This document shows, in pieces, positions 23,867 through 34,806 of a DNA stretch of 64,000 bases; the first letter of the stretch is position 1, and every line of letters starts with the position of its first letter. A model generated the notes under the pieces. That model had not been told where the DNA came from and did not search any database. It saw only the letters and a list, made by a program, of their open reading frames with translations. The position numbers and the translations under genes are program-made. Source of the DNA: Lotus japonicus. Lineage: Eukaryota; Streptophyta; Magnoliopsida; Fabales; Fabaceae. The stretch lies in assembly GCF_012489685.1 (NCBI RefSeq), contig NC_080046.1:1552501-1616500 (forward strand), given 5' to 3'.

Positions 23867-25400
23867 GTGCATCCTTAAGCTTCAATGGGCCAATAAGGGA
23901 TGTTTAGGCCTAATAAGAAAAATCAAGTGTCTCGAGTGCATTCTTAAGCTTCAATGGGCCAATAAGGGATGCTTAGGTCCAATAAGAATAGTCAAGTGTC
24001 TCAAGTGCATCCTTAAGCTTCAATGGCCCAATAAGGGATGCTTAGGCCTAATAAGAAAAATCCAGTGTCTCGAGTGCATTCTTAAGCTTCGATGGACCAA
24101 TAAGGGATGCTTAGGTCCAATAAGAATAATCAAGTGCCTGAAGTGCATCCTTAAGCTTCAATGGGTCAATAAGGGATGCTTAGGCCCAATAAGAGAAGTC
24201 ATGTGTCTCAAGTGCATCCTTAAGCTTCAATGGGCCAATAAGGGATGCTTAGGCCTAATAAGAAAAATCCAGTGTCTCGAGTGCATTCTTAAGCTTCAAT
24301 GGACCAATAAGGGATGCTTAGGTCCAATAAGAATAATCAAGTGTCTGAAGTGCATCCTTAAGCTTCAATGGGCCAATAAGGGATGCTTAGGCCTAATAAG
24401 AAAAAACAAGTGTCTCGAGTGCATTCTTAAGCTTCAATGGGCCAATAAGGGATGCTTAGGTCCAATAAGAATAGTCAAGTGTCTCAAGTGCATCTTTAAG
24501 CTTCAATGGTCCAATAAGGGATGCTTAGGCCCAATAAGAGAAGTCATGTGTCTCAAGTGCATCCTTAAGTTTCAATGGGTCAATAAGGGATGCTTAGGCC
24601 CAATAAGAATAGTCAAGTGTCTCAAGTGCATCCTTAAGCTTCAATGGGTCAATAAGGGATGCTTAGGCCCAATAAGAGAAGTCATGTGCCTCAAGTGCAT
24701 CCTTAAGCTTCAATGGGCCAATGAGGGATGCCTAGGCCCAATAAGAGAAATCACTTGTGTCTCAAGTGCATCCTTAAGCTTCAATTGCCCAATAAGGGAT
24801 GCTTAGGCCCAATAAGAAAAGTCAAGTGTCTCAAGTGCATCCTTAAGCTTCAATGGCCCAATAAGGGATGCTTAGGCCTAATAAGAAAAATCAAGTGTCT
24901 CGAGTGCATTCTTAAGCTTCAATGGGCCAATAAGGAATGCTTAGGTCCAATAAGAATAGTCAAGTGTTTGACGTGCATCCTTAAGCTTCAATGGGCCAGT
25001 AAGGGATGCTTAGGCCCAACAAGAGAAGTCATGTGTCTCAAGTGCATCCTTAAGCTTCAATGGGCCAATAAGGGATGCTTAGGCCCAATAAGAATAGTCA
25101 AGTGTCTCAAGCGCATCCTTAAGCTTCAATGGCCCAATAAGGGAAGCTTAGGCCCAATAAGAAAAGTCAGGTGTCTCGAGTGCATCCTTAAGCTTCAATG
25201 GGCCAATAAGGGATGCTTAGGCCCAATAAGAAAAGTCAGGTGTCTCGAGTGCATCCTTAAGCTTCAGTGTGCCAATAAGGGATGCTTAGGCTCAATAAGA
25301 AAAGTTAGGTGTCTCGAGTGCATCCTTAAGCTTCAATGTGCCAATAAGGGATGCTTAGGCCCAATAAGAAAAGTCAAGTGTCTCAAGTGCATCTTTTCGA
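23867..25400 (+). repeat. 69-bp tandem minisatellite, 22 full copies
   Basis: GTGCAT landmarks recur every 69 bases from 23867 to 25387, with a single 71-base step at 24695-24766. Each unit contains TTAAGCTTCAATGG, then CCAATAAGGGATGCTTAGG, then CCAATAAGA. Since 69 is a multiple of three, the array is open in one frame as a 23-residue repeat containing CILKLQWANKGCLGPIR. The two-base insertion at 24764 moves it to another frame. Between 23867 and 24490 successive units alternate between two subtypes (TGCATTC/AGGTCC and TGCATCC/AGGCCT), giving a 138-bp higher-order period. There is no start context or expression signal, so the long frame is most likely a by-product of the period. Confidence 0.95.
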
Positions 25401-25579
25401 TTTTTATCATGATACTATGTAATTTTTCTTATGGCCCCCGTAAGAAATTAAATATATACATATCGAGATAGTTTGATACAAAAAAAGCAAAGTGTCGTAG
25501 CGGAGTTTCTGTCAATCGTCCCTCTACTCGTCCCGTGTGCGAATCCTAGTTGCCACATTTTTAAATTCAAATTTCTAAC

Positions 25580-25665
25580 AAAAAAAGTTTTGGTGAGGAT
25601 TCGAACCCCGGACACAAAACAATACTTTCAATTGATTTACCACTAAACCAAGCACAGCCTTAATG
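25580..25665 (-). mobile_element. tRNA-like sequence with pol III A and B boxes (SINE or tRNA pseudogene)
   Basis: On the minus strand TGGTTTAGTGG (25650-25640) matches box A and GGTTCGAATCC (25607-25597) matches box B, 32 bases apart. A T7 run (about 25586-25580) follows as a possible terminator. The segment does not fold as a full tRNA by eye. It lies just beyond the end of the 69-bp array. Confidence 0.5.
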
Positions 25666-25956
25666 GCATATTACAATTTAATTTATTTATAAACATAGAA
25701 TTACTCTTTGAATCCATCACTTTTTTGAGATGATAACACATTTGTTGGATTGTTATTTATTTTAGACTTTCAATTTCTAAAAACTTATAAGTTGGTTAGT
25801 ATCTCTTGTATTCAAACTAATTATATATTTCTTTTACTTATAAAAATTGATTATATCAATTGATTTGCACTGTGGAGTCCGTTTCGATTATCGTTCGGTA
25901 AAATTGTGTTTGATCTAATTGGCCCCCCCGATATCCAAATCCTAGCTTCGCCAACT

Positions 25957-26150
25957 AAGCTTAAATGAGCCAATAAGAGATGCTTAGACCCAATGAGGAA
26001 AGTCAAGTTTCTCAAGTGTATCTTTAAGCTTCAATGGACTATTAAGGGCTACTTTGACCTAATAAGAGAATTCAAGTGCCCCTAAAGCATCATTAACCTT
26101 CAATGAGCACTGTCCAAAAAAAAACCTTCCATGTGCCAATAAGAGATACA
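25957..26150 (+). repeat. Degenerate outlying copies of the 69-bp repeat
   Basis: About three diverged units (AAGCTT...GAGCCAATAAGAGATGCTTAG; AAGCTTCAATGGACTATTAAGGG; CCTTCAATGAGCA) lie 0.55 kb beyond the main array. The array was once longer and has been split by other sequence. Confidence 0.75.
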
Positions 26151-26446
26151 TATGCCTATTTTTATTTTATGTATTGATCATATTTCATTATTATGCCTAT
26201 ATTTTTTTTTTCAATATTATATATTTTTTAAAAATATAATCAAACATGTTATCAACGTTATTTTTATTATTTTTAAAAAATTTAAACATAAAATTGGTAG
26301 TTAGGTGTCCCCATATACATTTTCTTCTATAGCATTTAAGTCACTATACCTACGGATAATTGTCATTAATATAGCCTGTAGTGACATAAATAAATAATAC
26401 GTTAAGACATTCTTACGGCTTGTTTTCTGTCGGTATATGTATTAAC

Positions 26447-26790
26447 ACTACAGAGAAAAATCTTGTATTTTGCGGGAGGTTCGGACTCCTACAAGTAGAA
26501 CTTTAGAGAATACAAAAAACATTATACTGTGGTAACAACATCGAAATAAGGTAGTCCAATAATTACCAATACAATATGGACACTATAATTAGCCAACAAA
26601 GACCCCCATGGGTGATTCTCTCAAGTTTTTTCTCAATTTTCTGCCGTGGACATTTGTGGCGGTTTATAGCTGCCACAAAATGTTGCAAGACGGCCACAAA
26701 TATTGATGCGAATTATTGGCAACATCTGTGGCGGTTTGAAACCGCCACAAATGTCCACTGCTGAAAATTGAGAGAAAAGACTTGAGAGGA
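26447..26790. mobile_element. CACTA-like terminus with foldback GTGGCGGTTT repeats
   Basis: CACTACAGAGAAAAA at 26447 resembles the terminal repeat of CACTA transposons. Downstream, 26617-26690 and 26719-26789 are inverted copies of one segment (CTCTCAAG...GGACATTTGTGGCGGTTT). Arrays of such GTGGCGGTTT/AAACCGCCAC words are typical CACTA subterminal repeats. The opposite end was not found, so the call is tentative. Confidence 0.4.
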
Positions 26791-28163
26791 TCCGTTCCCA
26801 TTTTAACAGATCAAACAGAAATACGTTAACATTAGATGACATTTGAACATTGTAAGGTCATAAACATAGACAATTGAACTCATCTCAATTTTCCGAAAAC
26901 AGTATCAAGGACAAGTGCTTGGCCTTGATCACTAGTTTCTCCGTGTCGATTAAATTCCCATACCATGTCAAGCATTCCTTCTCACACTGTTCCAAGCAGC
27001 GTCTCTCGGAACTCGGAAAGGACTATAATCCAGAGATTTCTGATATAAACCCAGCATGTACTGCAAAAAAAAGAAAATGCTCAAGCTTTTACTTAGCACA
27101 TGTATAAGAATGATAAGAAATAAGAAATAAGACTGCATTTGGCACCAAATTTTGACCGGGCCTATTTCTATTCATTCAACAATTTCTTCATCATTAGCAA
27201 GATAATCAAGTAATAAGAGAATCAACTTAAAAAAATTATGCAGTTTTCTCATCATTAGCAACTTATCTAATTTCAAACAGAAAATGCAAGCAGCAATGCA
27301 ATTCAACTAAGGGCCATCAATTGAAAGCTAAAGTGAGGCACCTAGGAAGGGGAAGAAATATGAGAGTGGATTCTCTGATGAATCCATTAAGGTGAGCAAG
27401 AAGTACCACCTTTGGCATTGACACACACTAGCTAGTAATTGAGATGATGCTTTCAAATCAAAAGGTTATTGGTCATGAATTACTATGCATACAAAATAAC
27501 ATAAGTTAATGCCTTTCAGTACACTTCAGCGAGTAACCAAATTAAGAAATTAAAAATTAAGAAATGACAAAAAATATTAATTCAAGTGAGTCATGCCAGA
27601 AAGCTCTCAACTACCTGAGTTCAACTCCTCTAGAGTCTAAAGCAAGTAGCTGAATTCACAAGAGTGAGTCACTGTTAAATCAGAAAAGGCCAAACAACAC
27701 AGATACTTGGCAAATATGAACATGATAATGATGTTATATATCTCACAAATAAGATCCCTGCTAATAGATCTCAATTGAAACCAAACTCATGGCATCAGGA
27801 CTCCACATTTTATTTTAACTTGAAAGCAATTCAATTAACAAGCTATGCACAAATTGAGTAGAGCAATGAGTGATGGGTTACTCTCACATACAGGCTACTT
27901 CAACAGAAACAACAAATCAAGAATTCAACAGAAACCCCTAAACCAAAAAAAAGGAAAACGACTGAGTTTTAAGACTGCTAATTTGACACAAAACAAGGTT
28001 CAGTCATCTACCATAAACCCTCTTTCAAGTGAGTGAATGTTTGTTTGTTGAAAACCTAATTAAGCTCAACGTGAATAGCCATTGATTTGAACATATCGAG
28101 TATGAAATCGAGATTCTGGTGTTTGTTTGTGAAATCTGACCTGATCGAACCAGACTTGCAGCA
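26791..28163. other. Intergenic; one possible orphan exon, otherwise nothing
   Basis: Near 27060 the minus strand has a strong pyrimidine tract and acceptor (CTTTTTTTTGCAG) before YMLGLYQKSLDYSPFRVPRD, but the frame soon closes and I find no partner exons. The rest, 27110-28060, is AT-rich with no gene. Confidence 0.3.
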
Positions 28164-28295
28164 CTTCGGGTACCCTTCTCCTTGTCAGCGGCGGCGGCGT
28201 CCCTTGGCCTTGCGATCGATGTGGATCAGCCACTTGCGCCTGTAGACCTGAGTCACGTTCCCTTCTCTTCCCTTGTAGGTTCCGCGCACCACCTG
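28164..28295 (-). pseudogene. RPL26: Ribosomal protein L26 (uL24) pseudogene, copy 2
   Basis: Reading minus from 28295, in shifting frames, one finds [26 protein letters not shown], then RKAKG, then a frame change within a GCCGCCGCCGCTG run, and DKEKGT. The part between HIE and DRKAKG (about 30 residues) is missing. The join reads CACATCGATCGCAAG, consistent with deletion between short matching words. Both the start and the end of the gene are absent. GC-rich coding text sits in AT-rich surroundings. Copy 1 at 5600 has a different deletion, so the two decayed independently. Confidence 0.8.
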
Positions 28296-29422
28296 AAGAA
28301 CACAGACTCAGGCAACACATCGACGATGACGGCGGTTTCTAAAGCTTCAAAGCACAATCGGCGGCGACGGTGACGCAAATGGCCCAGAGCCTCAACCATC
28401 TGCCATTCAAGAACAAATCCTCTAGCATAAAACCTAATCTAATCTTTCATGAACACAGTTGGTAAAATCTAGCAAGGTTTTTTTAACTCAGTTTTTGTTT
28501 TCTTTTACCTTAGATTAAGGACCAACTTAAAAATAAATGAAGTTAGGGGGTAGAATCATGATTTACGAAAATATGGTACTATTATCTAGGATTTAAAAAA
28601 ATCAAAACAAATGAAATAATGTAATTGGTCAGTCAAACTCCTGTACGCTACCCATAAAAAAATTGCGGGCACCACAGAAAACGCCATGAAAATGGTGCGG
28701 TGTTGGTGTTGCTGTCACTTTACGACAATCTTCTGGGTTCCCCTTCTAGATTCTTTTGCACTGTCCCAAAAAGTAATCCACTACACATATCCTTGTTGCA
28801 CTAGATTAATTTGTTTTTCTTACTCTCACATTCAATAGTTGTGAGACTAATTCCTCACATAAAAAGTAGGTTGGATATTTAGCATTTATACTGATTTATT
28901 TAAATTGTGTTCATTTTAATTTCTTTTATTAGAACGATAGGAGTAAAAGGATCGCTCTGATATGATCCAATTCTCTTAAAAGATTAATTTGTTACCTGAA
29001 AATGCATGAACAAACTTGTACTATTTTGGTAACATGTACAACCTGTAGAACGTTTTCAGAGATCAAAGGAATACTATGGTGTTAATGTATTAATTTCTTC
29101 CATGATAATAAATTATATATATATATACACACACATATATATATAGGAAGGATGGAGTAAAACTGAAGGGAAAGTGACAAGAGAAAGGAAGGAAATGACA
29201 AAGAATGTAATGTTGAGTGGAAGAGTTGAGTCATGAGTGGCTGTGTATTTGCTTCAAAGGTTACCAAACATGATTAAAACACTGGACTTACATTTTACTC
29301 AAAGTCCATACATCCAAAAAACAGTTGAAAGGTCTCGAATTGTATGTGTTAGTTCACTTTTAACACAACTAAATATTCACACAATCTCAGAAGGAGAGAA
29401 GAAAGAAGAGAGTTTTATCAGA
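28296..29422. other. Leader/promoter-like region before ARPC2
   Basis: The stretch 28625-28677 is the inverted counterpart of the repeat at 5328-5383. A (TA)n/(CA)n microsatellite lies at 29114-29146, about 280 bases upstream of the ARPC2 start. No gene is seen. Confidence 0.4.
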
Positions 29423-32400
29423 ATGGCATGCATAGATAGAGCATCCCCTGCTCTGAATCAAATACTGCTCAAGCTGTACCGGTAAGAAAGTTTCCATATA
29501 TATATATATGAAAGGAAATGAAGGGCCGGGATACAGTTTTATTAGACACTCTTCCGACATATGCATTAGTGGAGGTTAAAAACCCCTGCTAATGTGTATG
29601 TCGGAAGAGTGTCTGATAAAATATGTATGTCCACATATCATTACTCAACAAGGTAAATTGTAATTGGAAACCTCTAAACAGCTTTTATGAAACATTCTTA
29701 ACTGGTTTCTTAAGTGGTAATCCTCGTTTAGAAAATAGCAATATTGAGTGCTTGTCTTCCTCATGACAGTGCTGAGAAGCCAATGGAGATTGATCACCAC
29801 TTACATGAATTTGGGTCTGTGGAGTACCATATTCAGGTAAAATTCTCAACTTGCTCAAACAAAATAAAATAGCCACATACTTTTTGTTATTTATCATAAT
29901 CTTCTCACGTGGAAACATCCTCAGATTTTTTCACTGTAGAATGTATCTATCTCACTCTCTTCATATGTAAAAAATAAGTGAGATCTTTAAACATTTATTG
30001 AGAAAGAGATAGACATAAAGTTTCACTTGACATGGTCAATCCTATTCTGAATCAACATATAACTCAACAGAAATGCATAATGGAGGTAGCTAGAGCTATT
30101 TCCACTGTTTCAAGCAAAATATCAATAGTTGACCAGTAATGCAGATTAGTTTTCGACACAAAAAATAATCATATACGACATGGTACATGAAAGAAATTTT
30201 ATATAAATAGAGGTTGTGCATAACTAAGGTTCTTCTCAGTGCCTTAATTTGTTTGTCTGGAAATCTTTAGAATTGTTAAGGATTTCAATTTGAAGTTTAA
30301 ACAAACACTTTGAGTAAGATTTTGATTATTTCCATTTTACTTTACAGTCTGAAGCCTCTAATCCACTAGTAGCCTACTTGTCAATTTCAATCCCACCTCT
30401 TTGCCAAGGAGTCCTAACAAATGAACTTTCTCCAAACACCATTGAAATGGTAAAGGAACTTTGTCCTCGTGTTATGGAAATTGCAGAACCAGCAAGAGAA
30501 CGATATCAGCTTACTCTGAAGCTTGACCTCAACCAGATTCCTCAAAGCAAAGGTTTATTTCCCTTAATTAACTTGCAGCATGGTTGCCAACCCTCCATTC
30601 AACTCAATTATCATATAGTATAATTGGTGATCAAAAACATTTCATTCATAAACAGCCAAAGCAAAAACAATGAAAATAAGGGTACTGCAAGAGTATAAAT
30701 TTAAATGAACATTAGCTTGCCCATCTAATGATGCACAATTCTGGTGCCAGACTATGTCAAGGTCATTAAGGAGATTTCCACGGTTCAATCGGCAATTTTG
30801 AGTTCACAGATGAAAGAAATACTGAGGAATGTGAATACTGATGATGCAGTTCAGGGGATGTACAAACCCCTCAAACTAGTCTATCATCCAAGAGAACCAT
30901 TTTTTGTCATCAGACAGGTAATTCCTAGTAACCAAATCATTGAACTTGTCATGAAAATCACCACAGTAGGAAAAAAGCAGAAAATTTCAACAACCTAGTA
31001 ATCAAAGACAACATCTCACTGGGTCTCTGATCTGTTAAAGTTGTTCATATTCCAATGCTTGTCCACACTGATCAAATAATACATGCTGCATTCAGCCACA
31101 GCGAATCGTAGCAGTTTTCCCGATACGTTTAAGAGAAAAGTCAGACGTGGTTATTGCAACAGCTTTCTTTCAGGTTTGTAGCTGAGAAAGCACAACTAAA
31201 TTATTCATTTTCAACTCAATGTGCTTGCAACTCATTTGTTTACAACCTTTGACAGGAGCTGGTGGATGTTGGGAATTCAGATAAATGGGCCAAGGCACCA
31301 CCTTGCACCTGGTCAGCTATTCCTCCACCAGAGTTGAGAGGAGAAGCTTTTGAGGATTTGAGTACCAATGGAGGGTTTTTCTCTTTTGGTAAACTATTAT
31401 CCTCCATCAATTATCCCATTAACTACCTCCATACAAGCCATAAACTGATGACACTAAGAGCCTGTTTAGATATGGACCAAAAAGCACTTATTGGAGATTA
31501 TCTACTAGAAAAAAACACTAGAGAAACTCCAATAAGTGCTCGTTAGTCTGCAGCCAAACCGATTCTAACACAGCTTTGAACTCCCAAATTTAAACAAAAT
31601 AAGATCAACAAAAGAATTGTTGAGTAAGATAGTTCCAATGCCTCTATGACTAACATCTTGATATTTAACAGATATCTCTTCTCGCCATGTTGAAGGCAAC
31701 AGGCTAGACAAAACAGTCTGGAATCTGTTAAATTTCAATGCCTATGTTAGGTACCATGTAAAGGTAATATGAATATCAATAGCTCTTTTTAATGACTACT
31801 TCCCATTGAAACTGAATTTCTGACATCTTTGACACACATCTGTGCTACAGAGCACCAAAGGTTTCATTCAACGAAGGATGAGGAAACGCTTGGAAAACTT
31901 GGTTGAGGTAAGAGGAAATTGAATCACAACATTAAGTTCATTGTTTGAATAAAGACTTGGTATGCTCAAAGTTCCAACTAAAATGCATTTCTTATGCCAA
32001 GAATTCATACCGTTTTCGTGACAGACAGAAATTCAGCAAAAATAGCTAAACCTAGCTAGATAAGTGTTGATCCTGTTTTCCTACATGCAGGTCCTGCACC
32101 ATACGATCTCAGAAGAAAAGAAACAAACCCAACAACATCAAGGTTTGCTTTCTGCTAAGACATCTCAATATTGATAATAAGATTTAGGAATTAAGGAGGC
32201 AACCTACACTATGAATTAGTTTCAGAAATAGCCCTTCAAGGCTATACTAGTAATATTTGTTTATACTAAACTAAATACCAAAAAATTGTTATCCACTTTG
32301 TATTCATAGATATGAATGAAAGCAATCTAGAGTGAGAAAATGAGAAGTTTTCCTGATAGCATGCCAATTGTTCAATTACAATCTCTTTTGTACGTGCAGG

Positions 32401-32581
32401 ATGTAGGTATTCAAAGAAACTAGTAAGATCATCAAAATATAGCATCCTGAAACAAAGATGGGGCACCTTCGGCAGAAAGTTAAAGAGGAATTTCCGACTT
32501 AAAATTCATGGTTTTACACGATTTCGTCAAAGATGGTTAAGGTTCCCAAAATTTTCATCACGATATACAAAATTGGACTAG
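29423..32581 (+). CDS. ARPC2: Arp2/3 complex subunit 2 (p34-Arc), ten exons, 361 residues
   Basis: Exons: 29423-29481, 29770-29836, 30348-30552, 30751-30917, 31102-31173, 31256-31388, 31672-31763, 31851-31907, 32091-32142, 32400-32581. All junctions are GT-AG and keep frame. The product is the p34-Arc subunit that, with ARPC4, scaffolds the Arp2/3 actin-nucleating complex. In plants it supports trichome and epidermal cell shape. Diagnostic text includes ASPALNQILLKLYRAEKP, HLHEFGSVEYHI, QRIVAVFPIRLREKSDVV and STKGFIQRRMRKRLENLV. The length and the basic C-terminal extension after the RMRKRLENL helix (KQRWGTFGRKLKRNFRLK...) resemble the longer plant isoform (ARPC2B-like) more than the shorter ARPC2A. 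The start MACIDRASPAL agrees with the family. It appears intact. Confidence 0.92.
29537..29621 (+). repeat. 85-nt hairpin in ARPC2 intron 1 (miniature inverted repeat, possible small-RNA precursor)
   Basis: Arms of 41 bases (start TTTTATTAGACACTC, end GAGTGTCTGATAAAA) pair almost completely around a loop of only three or four A residues. A 21-base stretch through CTCTTCCGACATA is fully matched. It lies wholly within intron 1. It could be a tiny MITE or give rise to small RNAs. Confidence 0.7.
31483..31540 (+). repeat. Short inverted repeat in ARPC2 intron 6
   Basis: AGCACTTATTGGAG (31483-31496) and its exact complement CTCCAATAAGTGCT (31527-31540) flank a 30-base loop. The preceding GAGCCTGTTTAGATA resembles the terminus of Tourist-type MITEs. 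Confidence 0.6.
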
Positions 32582-33936
32582 TTTTTTGTTCTTTCTGAAG
32601 CCATTGTTTCTTTGTGTAATATATGGACTTCAAGGCTTCAACTTTGGGGGATTGGCCTGGAAGATCCTCACTGCACTATTTTATCATGTATATTGTATAA
32701 CTATGAAATTTATGATTTTCAACTACTTGATTATAAGCAAAAGGGACAGTTTAAAAATATTGTGATGGTGTAAGTGTTAAGTCAATGCCAAACTATCATA
32801 GTTAAATGTTTTACTAGTATGTTTGACAAAAGATAGTTAAATACTTCGAAGAGGGATTCCATCTAAATGTTTATTTGGTTGGAGTATCAAACAGAAAGTA
32901 CAAGATGGAAGAGTGAAATGCTACAACAGATCTCTTACCTCACTTTCAAGATTTAATTACTGTCATGAATCCATGTATTCTTACTATAACACATTTTCTA
33001 CATCCATGCTTGATATAATTATACTTGAAGCAACAAAATAACTCTGAACAGTTCTCAGTTCTGCATGAAGTTCTACCTTCATCTATTTCTAAAATTGAGG
33101 TGTGTAACAATCTACAGCAGCCAAATTTTTCTGCCCCATTTCTCACGTAAATATCTGCAATAGCAGCAATACTAATGCCATTCACATTAGAAAATTTAGC
33201 AGACAGCCTCACGTCCACCAGCAATGTACTCTAGAAGTAATACCAATCATCACTCAGCACCTTAAGATCGCTAATTTTCATGAACCAACTCTCCCAAAGC
33301 TTAAATTGTTAGATGAAAGAACATAAATAATTTTTATTTATCACATCTCTAACACACTCCCTTAAACAGTATGTAATAACATGCTCCTTCATTTAAGAAC
33401 CCTTCAAACTTACGACCCACTTACTCTCTAGTCACAACCTAAGATTACAGCTCATCCCGGTTACTCACTCAGAGCCTATAAATACCAAGCGTCCTCATTA
33501 TGAAGATACACTCATTCTCTTTCTCACTCTTCATCCTAATGTTATTCCTTAAGCTTGGTACTGGTATGCATTGGAATGAGACCACCGGAGAGGACCAAGA
33601 CCTGTAAATAAGAGGCTGGAATTCGAAGGATCTTATCCCCAAATACCTCAGATACAACAAAAGGCATGAAGGTTCAATACTTCAATTTAAAAGATATGGC
33701 AAAAGATGCCTGTTACCAAGCTTATTCCAAATGCAACGCCTATAATTTCCATTGATTGTAAACATATAATGTTCAAAATATCTTGACATGAAACATTGCT
33801 ACAAAGTCAGTTCAACAACAAACTAAAGAAAGGTTGGTAAGCACTGCCTACCTGGCAGGTTAAACAACCACACTAATGATTCACATTGCAGACTTTCCTT
33901 CTTTGATTCTATTTCTACCAAAAAACCATTCATATT
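32582..33936. other. Between convergent genes; no supported gene
   Basis: Holds the probable 3' UTRs of ARPC2 (up to about 32750) and of the DUF716 gene. Short frames here have no recognisable domain. Confidence 0.45.
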
Positions 33937-34806
33937 TCACTCCATCTCCAGCTCTGGAAGAGGACGCATCCGCAAACTCCCCGATTCAAGCTCAGCTAGC
34001 AATGGCCCCTTTGACTCCCCACATCTCAAATTCCGGTTACTCGCCAACACCCCAAACATTCCAATAGCCAAAACCAGAACCACAAAAGCATGCACTGTGA
34101 ACAAAAACTGCATCATAGCAACACCTCTAAAACTATCCTCATCAAGATCACAATGCATATCAACAGTCTCCTGCTGAGGGGGCAAAAGTGAAATCTTTTG
34201 ACACCCTTTCAATCCAAATGCATCAGTATACAATGAAAGACCAGTTTGCAGCAACCAAGTGCCCTTGAAAACCAAACCAGAAGACAACAAAAACTCAGCA
34301 AAAAAAGCACCAGGCTTAACTGACAAGTAAAAGCAAGAAGCAGCACAAGCAAGAGTCAATCCACCCAACAATCCATACACAATGCCAGAAAGACCTGAAC
34401 TTCCTTTACCCATCACAGAGTACTCCACCAAAAAAACAATTCCACCGAAAACAAAAACAAAACTTTCATTCATAAAAGAAGACCCCACGTATTCATAGAC
34501 AATGATCAATATGATGAGTGCCCAGAAGGCCAAAACCGAGAGAGATTGCTGGAAGAATGAGAATCTGTAAGTGGGGTGGCCAGAAAAGGAAAGGAAGAAG
34601 AAAAGCTCTGAGAATGAAGCGATTGGCAATGCTATGAGAAGAATGTAGAGATCAAGATTCTTCCAGCGTGGGTCAGCGAAATACCAGAGTTTGGATCGGA
34701 AGTGGGTTGGGTTTTGGAGGTAGAGAGAGGATGAAGAGAGTAAGCGACGAACGCCAACGGGGAAGAAGAGGAGAAAACCTGAGAAATGGGTTGCCACCGA
34801 TGCCAT
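33937..34806 (-). CDS. DUF716 / TMEM45-like multi-pass membrane protein, 289 residues, intronless
   Basis: A single uninterrupted frame runs from ATG 34806 to TGA 33939-33937. Hydrophobic segments lie at about residues 5-22, 52-75, 88-108, 112-128, 138-160, 165-187 and 228-252, giving about seven spans. The pattern, the N-terminal MASVATHFSGFLLFFPVG... motif and the GHPTYRFSFFQQSLSVL and GTWLLQTGLSLY segments fit the plant DUF716 (TMEM45-related) family. Its biochemical role is not established, and some members have been linked to virus response. The acidic C-terminus (ELESGSLRMRPLPELEME) probably faces the cytosol. Length is normal and the gene looks intact. It converges on ARPC2. Confidence 0.85.
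   Translation of the reverse strand: MASVATHFSGFLLFFPVGVRRLLSSSSLYLQNPTHFRSKLWYFADPRWKNLDLYILLIALPIASFSELFFFLSFSGHPTYRFSFFQQSLSVLAFWALIILIIVYEYVGSSFMNESFVFVFGGIVFLVEYSVMGKGSSGLSGIVYGLLGGLTLACAASCFYLSVKPGAFFAEFLLSSGLVFKGTWLLQTGLSLYTDAFGLKGCQKISLLPPQQETVDMHCDLDEDSFRGVAMMQFLFTVHAFVVLVLAIGMFGVLASNRNLRCGESKGPLLAELESGSLRMRPLPELEME

Noticed and set aside
23867..25400. CRISPR-like look of regularly spaced repeats
   Set aside because: The whole 69-base unit is repeated with no variable spacers, and the DNA is plant nuclear.
24201..25471. Two long open frames (201 and 247 codons) in the 69-bp array
   Set aside because: They arise because the repeat period is a multiple of three and the unit lacks stops in one frame. 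There is no start context, domain or splice signal, so I list a minisatellite and not genes.
25490..25560. Plus-strand GTAGCGGAG...GTGCGAATCCTAG as a tRNA gene
   Set aside because: Box A and B matches are poor and no cloverleaf forms; only the minus-strand pair at 25597-25650 is convincing.
26890..27070. Possible minus exon (YMLGLYQKSLDYSPFRVPRD)
   Set aside because: Good acceptor but the frame closes within 30 codons and no partner exon was found.
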